DNA from: Desulfobacula sp.
GTDB lineage: Bacteria > Desulfobacterota > Desulfobacteria > Desulfobacterales > Desulfobacteraceae
NCBI GenBank assembly: GCA_023701135.1
Contig: JAMPXP010000016.1
Span: 1-64,000 of the forward strand
Direction of reading: 5' to 3'
DNA length: 64,000 bases
The notes beneath the pieces are model-generated. The model was not told the origin of the DNA and ran no database searches. It was given only the letters and a program-made list of their open reading frames with translations. The translations under genes were made by a program, and so were the position numbers. The number at the start of each line of letters is the position of its first letter. Position 1 is the first letter of the stretch. Shown here one piece after another: positions 18,142 through 26,111 of this stretch.

Positions 18142-18723
18142 TCAGGGGTAACGTTTTATGGAGTCCCAGCAGGCAGACACAATGGTATTGGAAATGGCCT
18201 TGTCTATGACCACAAATCCAAGGTGATGATCTCTGACCGCCCAGACTATCGGGGCAAAGGCCAGATCAAAAAAAATGACCATGGGCATGGTTTTTATAAT
18301 ATGATCTGCCAGGCCTTTCCGATATAGCTCTTGAAACAAATCCTGTTGTCCGGTGGCCTTTGTTAATTCATTCCGCCTTATTTCATTGCTGTAAGGAGAA
18401 TTGAAAAACTGCTCATTATATTGGAATTTTAAAGGGTTTTGGATAAAATAATCAATGATGCAGTGGCCGATATGAAAAAAACAGGCCTTGACGGATTGTT
18501 CTTTGGGGTAGTGAGCCAGCAGAATGGCGGTCAATTCATCACGAATCATCCGGTGAACCGCCAGAATGAGGACATCCCTGTTTTCAAAATACCGGTAAAT
18601 CGTTCCGGTGCCCACCTCTGCGTGCTCTGCAATCCGGGCCATGGGGGCGCCGTGGAATCCCTGTTCGGCAAGCAATCTCAAGGCGGATTGTAAAATGACA
18701 TCTCTTTTGTCTGGTTTTTTCAT
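18142..18723 (-). CDS. TetR-family repressor of the efflux operon
   Basis: 193 residues. The N-terminal helix-turn-helix is plain: ILQSALRLLAEQGFHG, MARIAEHAEVGTGTIYRYFENRDVL. The C-terminal ligand domain is variable, with many aromatic residues. Start chosen at ATG 18723 after AAAAAGGA; the frame open to 18747 runs into the operator. It is the first gene of the minus-strand efflux operon, and a perfect palindrome lies directly upstream, so it most likely represses itself, the adaptor and the permease until a pump substrate binds. Confidence 0.9.
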   Translation of the reverse strand: MKKPDKRDVILQSALRLLAEQGFHGAPMARIAEHAEVGTGTIYRYFENRDVLILAVHRMIRDELTAILLAHYPKEQSVKACFFHIGHCIIDYFIQNPLKFQYNEQFFNSPYSNEIRRNELTKATGQQDLFQELYRKGLADHIIKTMPMVIFFDLAFAPIVWAVRDHHLGFVVIDKAISNTIVSACWDSIKRYP

Positions 18724-18737
18724 AAAGTCCTTTTTAA

Positions 18738-18753
18738 GAATGAACATTCATTC
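18738..18753. promoter_or_regulatory. Candidate TetR operator palindrome
   Basis: GAATGAACATTCATTC: 7-base arms GAATGAA and TTCATTC around a 2-base centre, perfectly symmetrical, 15 bases before the TetR start codon and immediately upstream of its ribosome site. Size and place are typical of autoregulated TetR operators. Binding is inferred. Confidence 0.7.
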
Positions 18754-18861
18754 CGTTTTTTTACAGATCATTGCCGTAGGTGTCAAGACTTTTTCTCAAA
18801 ACCTTTATGAAATCAGTTTTGCGGCAAATTAGTATAAAGTATTTTTTTTTTAAAATTTAAG

Positions 18862-18888
18862 TTGACATTAAATTTTGTCCGGGATAAT
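18862..18888 (+). promoter_or_regulatory. Candidate sigma-70 promoter of the glutamate synthase-like gene
   Basis: TTGACA (18862-18867) and GATAAT (18883-18888) with a 15-base spacer, shorter than the ideal 17. It lies in an AT-rich stretch about 55 bases upstream of the leader hairpins. The rest of 18754-18861 shows nothing else. Confidence 0.5.
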
Positions 18889-18941
18889 TCTGGCTTGTTA
18901 TTTTAATTTATTTTTACAATGGCGTAAGAATAAATGATTAA

Positions 18942-18990
18942 ACAGACAAAGGCGTCTGTCCGGTTTTATCCGGGCAAGGCGCCTTTTTTT
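18942..18990 (+). promoter_or_regulatory. Leader with competing hairpins: candidate transcription attenuator
   Basis: A first hairpin ACAGAC-AAAGGC-GTCTGT (18942-18959) has a six-base loop with A at position 1 and G at position 4, the signature of RNA hairpins bound by ANTAR antiterminators. A second, terminator-like hairpin (AAGGCG 18949-18954 with CGCCTT 18980-18985, inner stem GTCCGG/CCGGGC around TTTTAT) is followed by seven T. The two use the same bases and exclude each other. Only one A1/G4 hexaloop is seen where ANTAR targets usually have two. Regulation by attenuation is a good inference; the protein is unknown. Confidence 0.55.
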
Positions 18991-19064
18991 ATTTTTTTAC
19001 CCATATCCTTTCAAAGGCGAAATGGAGCAAGGAAATTAAAGAATTTTAAAAAGGAGATCGGAAA

Positions 19065-20723
19065 ATGGAAATGAGATTTTCAAAAGGAAATGATGCCCTG
19101 GGAACCAAAAACCGCGGAGATATATGCGAATCGAGCCTTTGTTCATTATGCCGGGCAGACTGTAAAGGACAATGCGAAACCTGGCAGTCCAGCATGGTGG
19201 GAAGAAAGCTGCTGTACCCCCGGAGCTTTGGGCTGGTGACCGCAGGCGCCAACAATACCACCCATGTCGGGGTTTCTTATAATTCCTTGAGAATCCAGGG
19301 GTACGCCTATGGATCAACCGGACTGACCGGCGATATGACCCATAACCCGGATGACTGCATTTTCCCCAATGTCAGCCTTAAAACATCATTTGGTAAAAAA
19401 AATAAGACAAAGATCAAGATGCCGCTGATGACGGGGGCTCTTGGTTCCACTTTTATTGCGGAAAAATATTGGAATTCCTTTGCCATCGGCGGGGCCTTGG
19501 TGGGTATCCCGGTCGTGATCGGTGAAAATGTCGTGGGCGTGGACAGAAATTCCGAGATCAGCCCCCAGAAAGACAAAAAAGGCAAAATTATCAAGGCGCC
19601 TGAATTGGACCGCCGTATCGAGACCTATTTGCGGTATTTTGACGGTTATGGAGCCATCATTGTCCAGCTCAATGTGGAAGATACGCGCAATGGCGTGGCA
19701 GAGTATGTGGTGGATAAATATGGCGACAAATGCATTATTGAGCTGAAATGGGGCCAGGGCGCAAAGAATATCGGCGGGGAAATTCAGGTCAAGAGTATTG
19801 AATATGCAAAATTTCTTAAAGAGCGCGGATATGTTGTGGATCCTGATCCGACCCTTCCTGAAGTGCAGCAGGGGTTTGAGCTGGGAGCCATCAAATCCTT
19901 TGCCCGTCATAGCCGTTTGGGTGCAACCAATCTGGACACGGTCAGCAAGGTCAGGGATGATTTCATGAACACGGTGGAATACCTCCGGGGGATAGGCTTT
20001 AACAGGGTGACCCTGAAGACCGGGTCCTATGGTATGGAAGAACTGGCCATGGCCATTAAATTCGCCACCGATGCGGAATTGGATCTTTTGACCATTGACG
20101 GCTCCGGCGGCGGTACCGGCATGAGCCCCTGGAATATGATGCAAAGCTGGGGTGTGCCGTCCATCCATCTTCATTCAAAGGCCCATGAATATGCGAGCAT
20201 CCTGTCTGCAAAAGGGAAAAATGTGGTTGACATGTCTTTTGCCGGCGGATTCGCCCTTGAGGATCATATCTTTAAAGCCTTGGCCCTGGGAGCGCCCTAT
20301 ACAAAACTGGTCTGCATGGGCAGAGCCATCATGATTCCCGGATTTCTGGGCGCCAATATCGAGGGTGCCGTTTATCCTGAACGCCGGGCTGCCGTCAACG
20401 GCAACTGGAATGAACTGCCGAAGACGGTTCTGGAATTTGGAAAAAGCGTGGATGAAATTTTTGCAGGATACCATGATCTTGAGAAAAAATTGGGTAAGGA
20501 TGAAATGAAGAAGATTCCCTATGGCGCCATTGGCTTCTATACCCTTGCGGATAAGCTGGGTTGCGGACTCCAGCAGTTGATGGCCGGGGCAAGAAAATTT
20601 TCTTTGGATCAGATCACACGCCAGGAAATTTTCTCGGGCAACCGGGAAACAGCCCATGAAACCGGCATCCCCCATGTGACGGATGTCAATAATGAAAGTG
20701 CGAAAAAAATATTGAATTCATAA
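19065..20723 (+). CDS. Glutamate synthase-like FMN-binding protein
   Basis: 552 residues matching the central/FMN domain of glutamate synthase (GltB domain 2), without the glutaminase domain. The FMN/active-site stretch TIDGSGGGTGMSPWNMMQSWG (given in two overlapping parts: TIDGSGGGTG and GMSPWNMMQ) and RHSRLGATNLDTVSKVRDD are typical. The N-terminus carries a Cys cluster C21, C26, C29, C33, C37 that could hold an Fe-S centre. Such stand-alone proteins are called archaeal-type or glutamate synthase-related; whether this one makes glutamate is not certain. RBS AAAAAGGAG. A candidate attenuator precedes it and a shared terminator follows. Confidence 0.85.
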   Translation: MEMRFSKGNDALGTKNRGDICESSLCSLCRADCKGQCETWQSSMVGRKLLYPRSFGLVTAGANNTTHVGVSYNSLRIQGYAYGSTGLTGDMTHNPDDCIFPNVSLKTSFGKKNKTKIKMPLMTGALGSTFIAEKYWNSFAIGGALVGIPVVIGENVVGVDRNSEISPQKDKKGKIIKAPELDRRIETYLRYFDGYGAIIVQLNVEDTRNGVAEYVVDKYGDKCIIELKWGQGAKNIGGEIQVKSIEYAKFLKERGYVVDPDPTLPEVQQGFELGAIKSFARHSRLGATNLDTVSKVRDDFMNTVEYLRGIGFNRVTLKTGSYGMEELAMAIKFATDAELDLLTIDGSGGGTGMSPWNMMQSWGVPSIHLHSKAHEYASILSAKGKNVVDMSFAGGFALEDHIFKALALGAPYTKLVCMGRAIMIPGFLGANIEGAVYPERRAAVNGNWNELPKTVLEFGKSVDEIFAGYHDLEKKLGKDEMKKIPYGAIGFYTLADKLGCGLQQLMAGARKFSLDQITRQEIFSGNRETAHETGIPHVTDVNNESAKKILNS

Positions 20724-20743
20724 TTTAAAGCAATGATTGGCAA

Positions 20744-20775
20744 GGGGGGCTTTGGTGTTTAAAGCCCCCTGTTTA
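20744..20775. terminator. Bidirectional terminator between convergent genes
   Basis: GGGGGCTTT (20745-20753) pairs perfectly with AAAGCCCCC (20761-20769) around a 7-base loop and is followed by TGTTTATTTG on the plus strand. It separates the glutamate synthase-like gene from the convergent regulator gene, whose stop begins at its edge. Confidence 0.8.
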
Positions 20776-22071
20776 TTTGATTTTTATCCATAACAGGATG
20801 GCCGCATCTTCTCCGCGGTTATGCCACATGGATGGACTAAAGGTATTCAGATAAACCGTATCCCCCGGTTCAAGAGAATAGACCTGATCTTTGTAGACCA
20901 TATCGATCTTCCCGGACAGCAGATGTCCGGCTTCTTCTCCCTTGAAGGGGAAAAAATGGGAGGAGAGCTTTTTGCCTGGGAAAAGGGTGACCCTGAAGAG
21001 GTCTGCCTTACCATTCATATCAAAGGGCGTGAGCTGAAAAATCTCCAGATTTTTTTTGTCATTGGTCGCAAGGTTGATTTTAACCCCGTCAACGGCTCTA
21101 TAAACAATTTTTTCAAGGGTATTTTTTTCTTGAAAAAAGGATCCCACATCAACGGAAAGATGTTCGGCAAGTTTATACAAAGCCGGTATGGAAGGGAAAA
21201 TCAGATTGCTCTCAATCTGGGAGATATTGCTGGATGTGACTCCGATCAGCCCTGATAATTCTTTTTGGGACATGCCCTGGAGCTTTCGGTAATGCTTGAC
21301 GGCAGAGCCTATATCCGCCTGGATAGCCCTGGGTTTTTCCCCTTCAATCAGGACATCTCCACCGGCATCCGTGTAGTCAAAAATTTTGCCAAGGGTTGCA
21401 GGAGACCGGTTTTCCGCTTTCAGGACCTTGATCCTTTTTTTTCCCTGCTTCATGGAAAGATCCACCACCACCTGTGCGATCTGGTTGATATGGGCTTTCA
21501 ATTTGCCGGAATGGGCATCTTTTTCAATCATCCAGTAAGCAATGGTATCCAATTCGTAAAGCTGGGGACAGGTATGGGAATAGAATTTTGAAATATGATC
21601 TTCTCCTCCCCATAAATCCGCCATGCCGGTGAGGCTTTCAAATACAAAGCGCACATCATGGGCCAAAGTTTTGTGAAGACCCAGGATGGTTTCCGAGACA
21701 GCCTGGGAAGACTCTGGCCGGGTGACCTTGATGATTTTATAGGGCCATTGCGCCCCGTCTTTTTCATAGAATTTATTAAAAATCTCGGATTTGTCTCCCT
21801 TGCCGTTTGTAAAACAGTCCAGGATAATAAGATCCTGGTTTTCAGCCAGGGGTCCGAGTTTTTCAATCAGATTCCTGGGGGAGCGGTCAAAGGAAACATA
21901 AATAATGGACCGGTTCTGTTTTTGGGATTGTCTGATGAATTTCATTGAAAAGTCAGCGGCAAGGTTTCCGGCATCATCATACCACACCACATTATCGCCG
22001 ATGAAAAGGCCGTTGAGCATCCGGTCCAGTCCGGCTATTCCGGAAGAAACCCTTTTTTTCCTGTTTTTCAT
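20773..22071 (-). CDS. KaiC-like / XRE helix-turn-helix / cupin fusion regulator
   Basis: 432 residues in three parts. Residues 1-240 have the KaiC/RecA-like fold pattern (RVSSGIAGLDRMLNG, LIILDCF, VFESLTG), but the P-loop position (about 25-41) reads GDNVVWYDDAGNLAADF with no Gly-Lys-Thr/Ser, so ATP binding is probably lost. Residues 250-312 are an XRE helix-turn-helix (GMSQKELSGLIGVTSSNISQIES). Residues 350-432 are a cupin sensor domain (GEEAGHLLSGKIDMVY, LEPGDTVYLN). XRE-cupin pairs are usually transcription regulators; the KaiC-like head is an addition. Start taken at ATG 22071; a longer frame to 22152 lacks a site. Convergent to the glutamate synthase-like gene, divergent from a GntR gene. 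Confidence 0.75.
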   Translation of the reverse strand: MKNRKKRVSSGIAGLDRMLNGLFIGDNVVWYDDAGNLAADFSMKFIRQSQKQNRSIIYVSFDRSPRNLIEKLGPLAENQDLIILDCFTNGKGDKSEIFNKFYEKDGAQWPYKIIKVTRPESSQAVSETILGLHKTLAHDVRFVFESLTGMADLWGGEDHISKFYSHTCPQLYELDTIAYWMIEKDAHSGKLKAHINQIAQVVVDLSMKQGKKRIKVLKAENRSPATLGKIFDYTDAGGDVLIEGEKPRAIQADIGSAVKHYRKLQGMSQKELSGLIGVTSSNISQIESNLIFPSIPALYKLAEHLSVDVGSFFQEKNTLEKIVYRAVDGVKINLATNDKKNLEIFQLTPFDMNGKADLFRVTLFPGKKLSSHFFPFKGEEAGHLLSGKIDMVYKDQVYSLEPGDTVYLNTFSPSMWHNRGEDAAILLWIKIK

Positions 22072-22212
22072 ACCCCTGTCCTGATAAGTGTCCGGTCCTG
22101 TAGAAGGACAAAAAATAATCATGATAGTGAGCATTTGGCAGCGGATTGTCAATTTAAAAAAGGAAGTCTTTCGTCTTGATTTTATGCCCCCCTTGGTATA
22201 TTCATTCTGTTC

Positions 22213-22911
22213 ATGAGCCGGAATACCAGAGAAAAAAAGAAAAGTTCGGATGATTATACCCAGGAGGCCTATATGGGTATCCGCCGGATGTTTTTTTTAA
22301 ATGAAATCATCCCCGGACAGAAGATTTCATACGGGGATCTTGCCGAACGCCTTGGAATGAGTACGACACCGGTTATCCAGGCCTTGAAACGGCTTGAATT
22401 TCAAGGGCTTGTCCGGCATGAACCCAACCGTGGATACTATACTGAAAATATCAGCCTCAAGGAAATCGTTGAAATTTATGATTTCCGGGAATTGATTGAA
22501 ACCTCACTTTTGCAAAAAACCCTGTCTAATATCGGTCAAAAAGGTCTCAGGACATTAAAGAAAGCCTTGGACAACCATCTTGCCGCTGTCAGGGATATCT
22601 ATCTAAAAGAGCGCCTGCTAAAGGATATGGAATTTCATCTTGTACTTGCGGAACTTTCAGGATGCACCATTCAGATCAATACCTTAAAATCGCTCTTTGA
22701 CCTTTTATATCTCAAATACCGGGGGAATATTCTTTTTGTGACCCCCATGGAAACGGTTGATTCAGAGCATAAAGAATTATATGACTGTATTGCCGGTTCC
22801 GATCTTGACGGTGCGATAAAGATTTTGAAGCAGCATATTTCAAATGTAAAAGAACATGCCGTCATCAGCATCCAGAGGATTAACAAAGAAAAGAACATAA
22901 AAACCATTTGA
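22213..22911 (+). CDS. GntR-family transcription regulator (FCD type)
   Basis: 232 residues. N-terminal winged helix: ISYGDLAERLGMSTTPVIQALKRLEFQGLV and the wing RHEPNRGYYTENIS. The C-terminal FCD all-helical ligand domain begins about residue 85 (EIVEIYDFRELIETSLL) with FHLVLAELSG and a C-terminal His (EHKELYDCIAG). Ligand unknown; FCD regulators usually sense organic acids. Divergent from the KaiC-like fusion gene across 141 bases, so the two may share a control region. Confidence 0.88.
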   Translation: MSRNTREKKKSSDDYTQEAYMGIRRMFFLNEIIPGQKISYGDLAERLGMSTTPVIQALKRLEFQGLVRHEPNRGYYTENISLKEIVEIYDFRELIETSLLQKTLSNIGQKGLRTLKKALDNHLAAVRDIYLKERLLKDMEFHLVLAELSGCTIQINTLKSLFDLLYLKYRGNILFVTPMETVDSEHKELYDCIAGSDLDGAIKILKQHISNVKEHAVISIQRINKEKNIKTI

Positions 22912-22968
22912 TACTGCCGATTTTAAGGCGTTGCAGTATTGTCACCCCATTCAGGTAATCATAAAATA

Positions 22969-23154
22969 ATGGAAAATGAAATCACCCAAAACGAATGTAC
23001 CGATCCCACGGAAAGCATGACCATTGATCTTCCGTGTGCCATGATAGAAAGAGTTCAGAAACTTGCCGCCGAAAAAAACACAACCCTGTCCAATATTCTT
23101 ATCGAAGCCCTGGACAGTTTCTTGAGGAAACAGATCTTGAGGAAACAGATATAG
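22969..23154 (+). CDS. Small ribbon-helix-helix-like protein
   Basis: 61 residues from the ATG at 22969. The middle (MTIDLPCAMIERVQKLAAEKNTT, about residues 16-38) followed by LSNILIEALDSFL is a CopG/Arc-like ribbon-helix-helix pattern: a short strand, then two helices. The end contains an exact 15-base tandem duplication (CTTGAGGAAACAGAT twice, near 23123-23152) giving LRKQILRKQI. No toxin gene follows; it may be an orphan regulator. Function inferred from fold pattern only. Confidence 0.6.
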   Translation: MENEITQNECTDPTESMTIDLPCAMIERVQKLAAEKNTTLSNILIEALDSFLRKQILRKQI

Positions 23155-23194
23155 ATAGGGCATAGAACCCATTCCGAGCGGAATCTCCCAGGGA

Positions 23195-23602
23195 TTACCC
23201 CTGACCCGGATAAATAACCGATGTCTCTGTCCGGATGTCCGGGTGAAGCTGGTTTTTGACGGCGCAGCCTTCCATGGCCTTAATAATCGGTTTGATATAT
23301 TTTTCAGGAAAGCTTGAATCGACATAAAGGCGGATCCTGATTTCCTCCATATGGGCCTGTCCTTTTTTAAACGAAACATCCAGGGAAAGCTGCATATTCT
23401 CTGCTGAAATATGTCTTGTGTCACAAAAGGATTTTGCGTAAATCCCGGCGCAGGCGGCCAGAGATGACAAAAAAACCGCAAAGGGTTCGGGTGCGCTTTC
23501 ATCCCCGCCGTTTTTGACCGACTGATCGGTTTTAATCTCAAAATTATGAAATGCAACATCGACTTTTTTATTTCCGGGAAAGCTGACTTTAAAAATGCCC
23601 AT
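23195..23602 (-). CDS. OsmC family protein
   Basis: 135 residues of the OsmC/Ohr superfamily, cytosolic thiol peroxidases or related proteins. The two family Cys are visible: one in SLAACAGIYAKSF (about residue 51) and one in AMEGCAVKNQLHP (about 112). The pattern is closer to the general OsmC (YhfA-like) branch than to Ohr. It may reduce peroxides, which is useful for an anaerobe meeting oxygen, but the substrate is not known. It lies 16 bases downstream of the unrecognised 596-residue gene and is probably co-transcribed with it. Confidence 0.88.
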   Translation of the reverse strand: MGIFKVSFPGNKKVDVAFHNFEIKTDQSVKNGGDESAPEPFAVFLSSLAACAGIYAKSFCDTRHISAENMQLSLDVSFKKGQAHMEEIRIRLYVDSSFPEKYIKPIIKAMEGCAVKNQLHPDIRTETSVIYPGQG

Positions 23603-23618
23603 GCGTTTTCTCCATTGT

Positions 23619-25409
23619 TTATTTCAATTCAAGCCATTCAAACCAGATGGGATAATTTGCTTTATACCATAAAAGGATATCCTTCAGCATTTTTTGCTCT
23701 TCTTCGGAAATGGTGGCCTTGGGTATTTTATCAAATTCAAGGAAGACCTTATTCCCAAAATATTCCAGAGCGTCCGTGCAAAGAGTTTGAAGTTCATTCC
23801 GGATTCGGCCTGAGTCTGATATCTTTACGGCCCGGGTTTTGAAGTCTTCTCCTTTCAAAAACCGGTTCAGCAGAGGACTGAAAACAAGCTTGCTCTCATT
23901 GAGGTTTTCAAGAAGCCGTAAGGCAAAGGTGATTTTCTTGTCTGCCGTTTCAGAACTCATCCGGACCGTCACCGAAAACGTATTCTCTGAAATTTGGCTG
24001 ACACCGGGATGTCCGGAATAGGGATCTGGAAGAATATATCCGGATGTGGCAATGGCCCGCCATTTTTTTTCAGCGATCAGATCATCGGCCGACAGGGTTC
24101 TTTTTTTCAGCGGAATCCCTGCATTGCGCGCCAGAAAAATACTTTCCCGGTAGGATTCGATAAAGGCATCATCCACATTTTCTTCCAGGATATCATTCCT
24201 CAGGCAATGGGAAAAATCATCTGCATCCGGGTTCAGTTTCATGCTGGCTGCATCCTTGTCAAAGGTCATGGCAAATTTGGATGACAATACCGCCATGGAG
24301 ACCTCAATATCCAGAATAGAGGCAAGGCTGGCGGCCTGTATGGCTTCGGCAGAGGCTGCATATCCGTCAACCAGGAAAAGATGGGTTTCATTGTTTTCAT
24401 CCTTCCAGGTCTTTACGGCAAAGGTGGGGGCATAGGTTCCGGAATCGGTAAAAGGATGAAATCCCGTGGGCAGAATGAAATTTTCATCGACCAGATGGGC
24501 GCCGGTTTCCTGCCATTGCTGCCATAGCTTACCTATCCTTTTTTCCCGGCTTTTCCCCTGAAGGGTCCAGACATGGACGTGATCCGGCCTTATCCCGGGA
24601 TAGGCCATTTTGACGGCATCCATCACTTTTTCTCTGGGCGTGAAATAATTCACCAGCAGGGAGTCGTCTGCCGCGGTTTCAACCACAGCCTTGGGCAGGA
24701 TCAGGGTGCCGATATACCCCTCATACTGGTCGGTGATGGCAAGGGGCTGATCAAAGAGGTGAAGTACCGTCAGAGGGCCTGTCTTCTCACCTTTGGCAAA
24801 CCGGGAAGTATTTTCAAGGGTATCAATGGCAGCTCCCCAGACCGTGATATCCTTAAGGGCCACGGCATGCCTGAAATCTTCCCAGGTATAGGTTTTATCA
24901 TTGATCAGCTTCAGGACGCACCCTTCAAGGAATTTGGCCACCCCCGGCCTGGCATAAATCCGTCCAAATCCCAGAAGCGGATTGGCGCCCATTTCAGAGG
25001 TTTCACCGGCTTTGGGCATAAGGCCCTCCCCGAGACAGACCATGATGGCATGGTTTTCCGGAAGGGTTCTGGAAAGATACCAGAGGCTTTCACTCATGGC
25101 ATAGGCAGAGATGGCGTCGGCATCTTTTTTGACCTGGTTGAGCTCTTTTTTTTCAAGGCCGGCGCCTTCTCCGAAACGACCGAACAGTTTGGTTCCAAGG
25201 GCGGTCACAGCCGATGTCATGGCGAGCATCCGTTCCGTCCTGGGATCGGCAAAGGAGATGGAATCGTTTAATTCATCATCTCCTTTGCCTTTGATCCACT
25301 CAATGCCGACATCTTCAAGCCATAAATGCAGCCTTCCCAGAATGGGGCGGGTATCAAAAGCCCATTGCGCGATAAGATTTTTTTTCTTCAAGCTCGTGGT
25401 GTCCATCAT
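23619..25409 (-). CDS. Unrecognised 596-residue soluble protein
   Basis: I do not recognise this protein. It has no signal peptide or membrane helix and reads as a well-folded cytosolic protein of mixed alpha/beta composition: an N-terminal region with LIAQWAFDTRPILGRLHLW, a Gly-rich segment GLMPKAGETSEMGANPLLGFG near 135-155, a possible binding region LVDGYAASAEAIQAASLASI, and a C-terminal part ending in WYKANYPIWFEWLELK. It lies in one operon with an OsmC gene, so a stress or detoxification role is possible but unproven. Start at the first of two adjacent Met codons. Confidence 0.75.
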   Translation of the reverse strand: MMDTTSLKKKNLIAQWAFDTRPILGRLHLWLEDVGIEWIKGKGDDELNDSISFADPRTERMLAMTSAVTALGTKLFGRFGEGAGLEKKELNQVKKDADAISAYAMSESLWYLSRTLPENHAIMVCLGEGLMPKAGETSEMGANPLLGFGRIYARPGVAKFLEGCVLKLINDKTYTWEDFRHAVALKDITVWGAAIDTLENTSRFAKGEKTGPLTVLHLFDQPLAITDQYEGYIGTLILPKAVVETAADDSLLVNYFTPREKVMDAVKMAYPGIRPDHVHVWTLQGKSREKRIGKLWQQWQETGAHLVDENFILPTGFHPFTDSGTYAPTFAVKTWKDENNETHLFLVDGYAASAEAIQAASLASILDIEVSMAVLSSKFAMTFDKDAASMKLNPDADDFSHCLRNDILEENVDDAFIESYRESIFLARNAGIPLKKRTLSADDLIAEKKWRAIATSGYILPDPYSGHPGVSQISENTFSVTVRMSSETADKKITFALRLLENLNESKLVFSPLLNRFLKGEDFKTRAVKISDSGRIRNELQTLCTDALEYFGNKVFLEFDKIPKATISEEEQKMLKDILLWYKANYPIWFEWLELK

Positions 25410-25475
25410 CTATTATCCAATCTGTTTGAGTTTTTAAAATCTTTATCATTAATGGCAGCCAAAGGTAAAAGAAAA

Positions 25476-26090
25476 TTATAAGAAAAATTTAACTGCTCCA
25501 AATCCGCCGATCAGCAGAATTGTAAAAAGGATGGCAAGCCTGTCAAAATACCGGTCAATGAAATTGCGGATGGGTTCTCCGAATTTCCATAATAAAAAGG
25601 CCACAAGAAAAAACCTTGCTGCACGGCTGATGACGGAAGCAATGATAAACATGATGAAATTAATCTGAAAAGCGCCACCGCTTACGGTGAACAGTTTATA
25701 GGGGATGGGTGTAAACCCGGCGGTAAAGACAATCCAAAAATCATACCGATCATACAGGGCTTTTATGTCATAAAACAATTTTTCATTAAACCCGGGGATC
25801 ACGTTGAAGAAAAACTGTGCAACCGGGGAAAAGGTATCCCCTGTCCCCCACCAGACATAATAACCAATGGCATATCCCAATATGGCGCCGCATACGGATG
25901 CCAGGGTGCAATTGAGTGCGAATTTGAATGCTTTGGCCCGGGCGCCCAGAACAAGGGCAATGAGCAAGGCGTCAGGCGGAATCGGAAAGAAGGAGGATTC
26001 CGCAAAAGAGAGCATAAACAAAGCAACAGCTCCATATCGGGTATCAGCCCAGTGCAGCATCCAGTCATATAATTTTCTTAAAAATCTCAT
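25476..26090 (-). CDS. DedA/YqaA-like VTT-domain membrane protein
   Basis: A 204-residue polytopic inner-membrane protein. FMLSFAESSFFPIPPDALLIALVLG near residues 24-48 is the re-entrant motif of the DedA/VTT family; the second copy appears as FTAGFTPIPYKLFTVSGGA (about 124-142). The length and the IPPD form fit the YqaA branch. DedA proteins are thought to scramble or recycle membrane lipid carriers. It lies between the hybrid kinase gene (22 bases upstream, same strand) and the unrecognised 596-residue gene. Confidence 0.88.
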   Translation of the reverse strand: MRFLRKLYDWMLHWADTRYGAVALFMLSFAESSFFPIPPDALLIALVLGARAKAFKFALNCTLASVCGAILGYAIGYYVWWGTGDTFSPVAQFFFNVIPGFNEKLFYDIKALYDRYDFWIVFTAGFTPIPYKLFTVSGGAFQINFIMFIIASVISRAARFFLVAFLLWKFGEPIRNFIDRYFDRLAILFTILLIGGFGAVKFFL

Positions 26091-26111
26091 TTATTCTCTC
26101 TTGGCTTTAAT

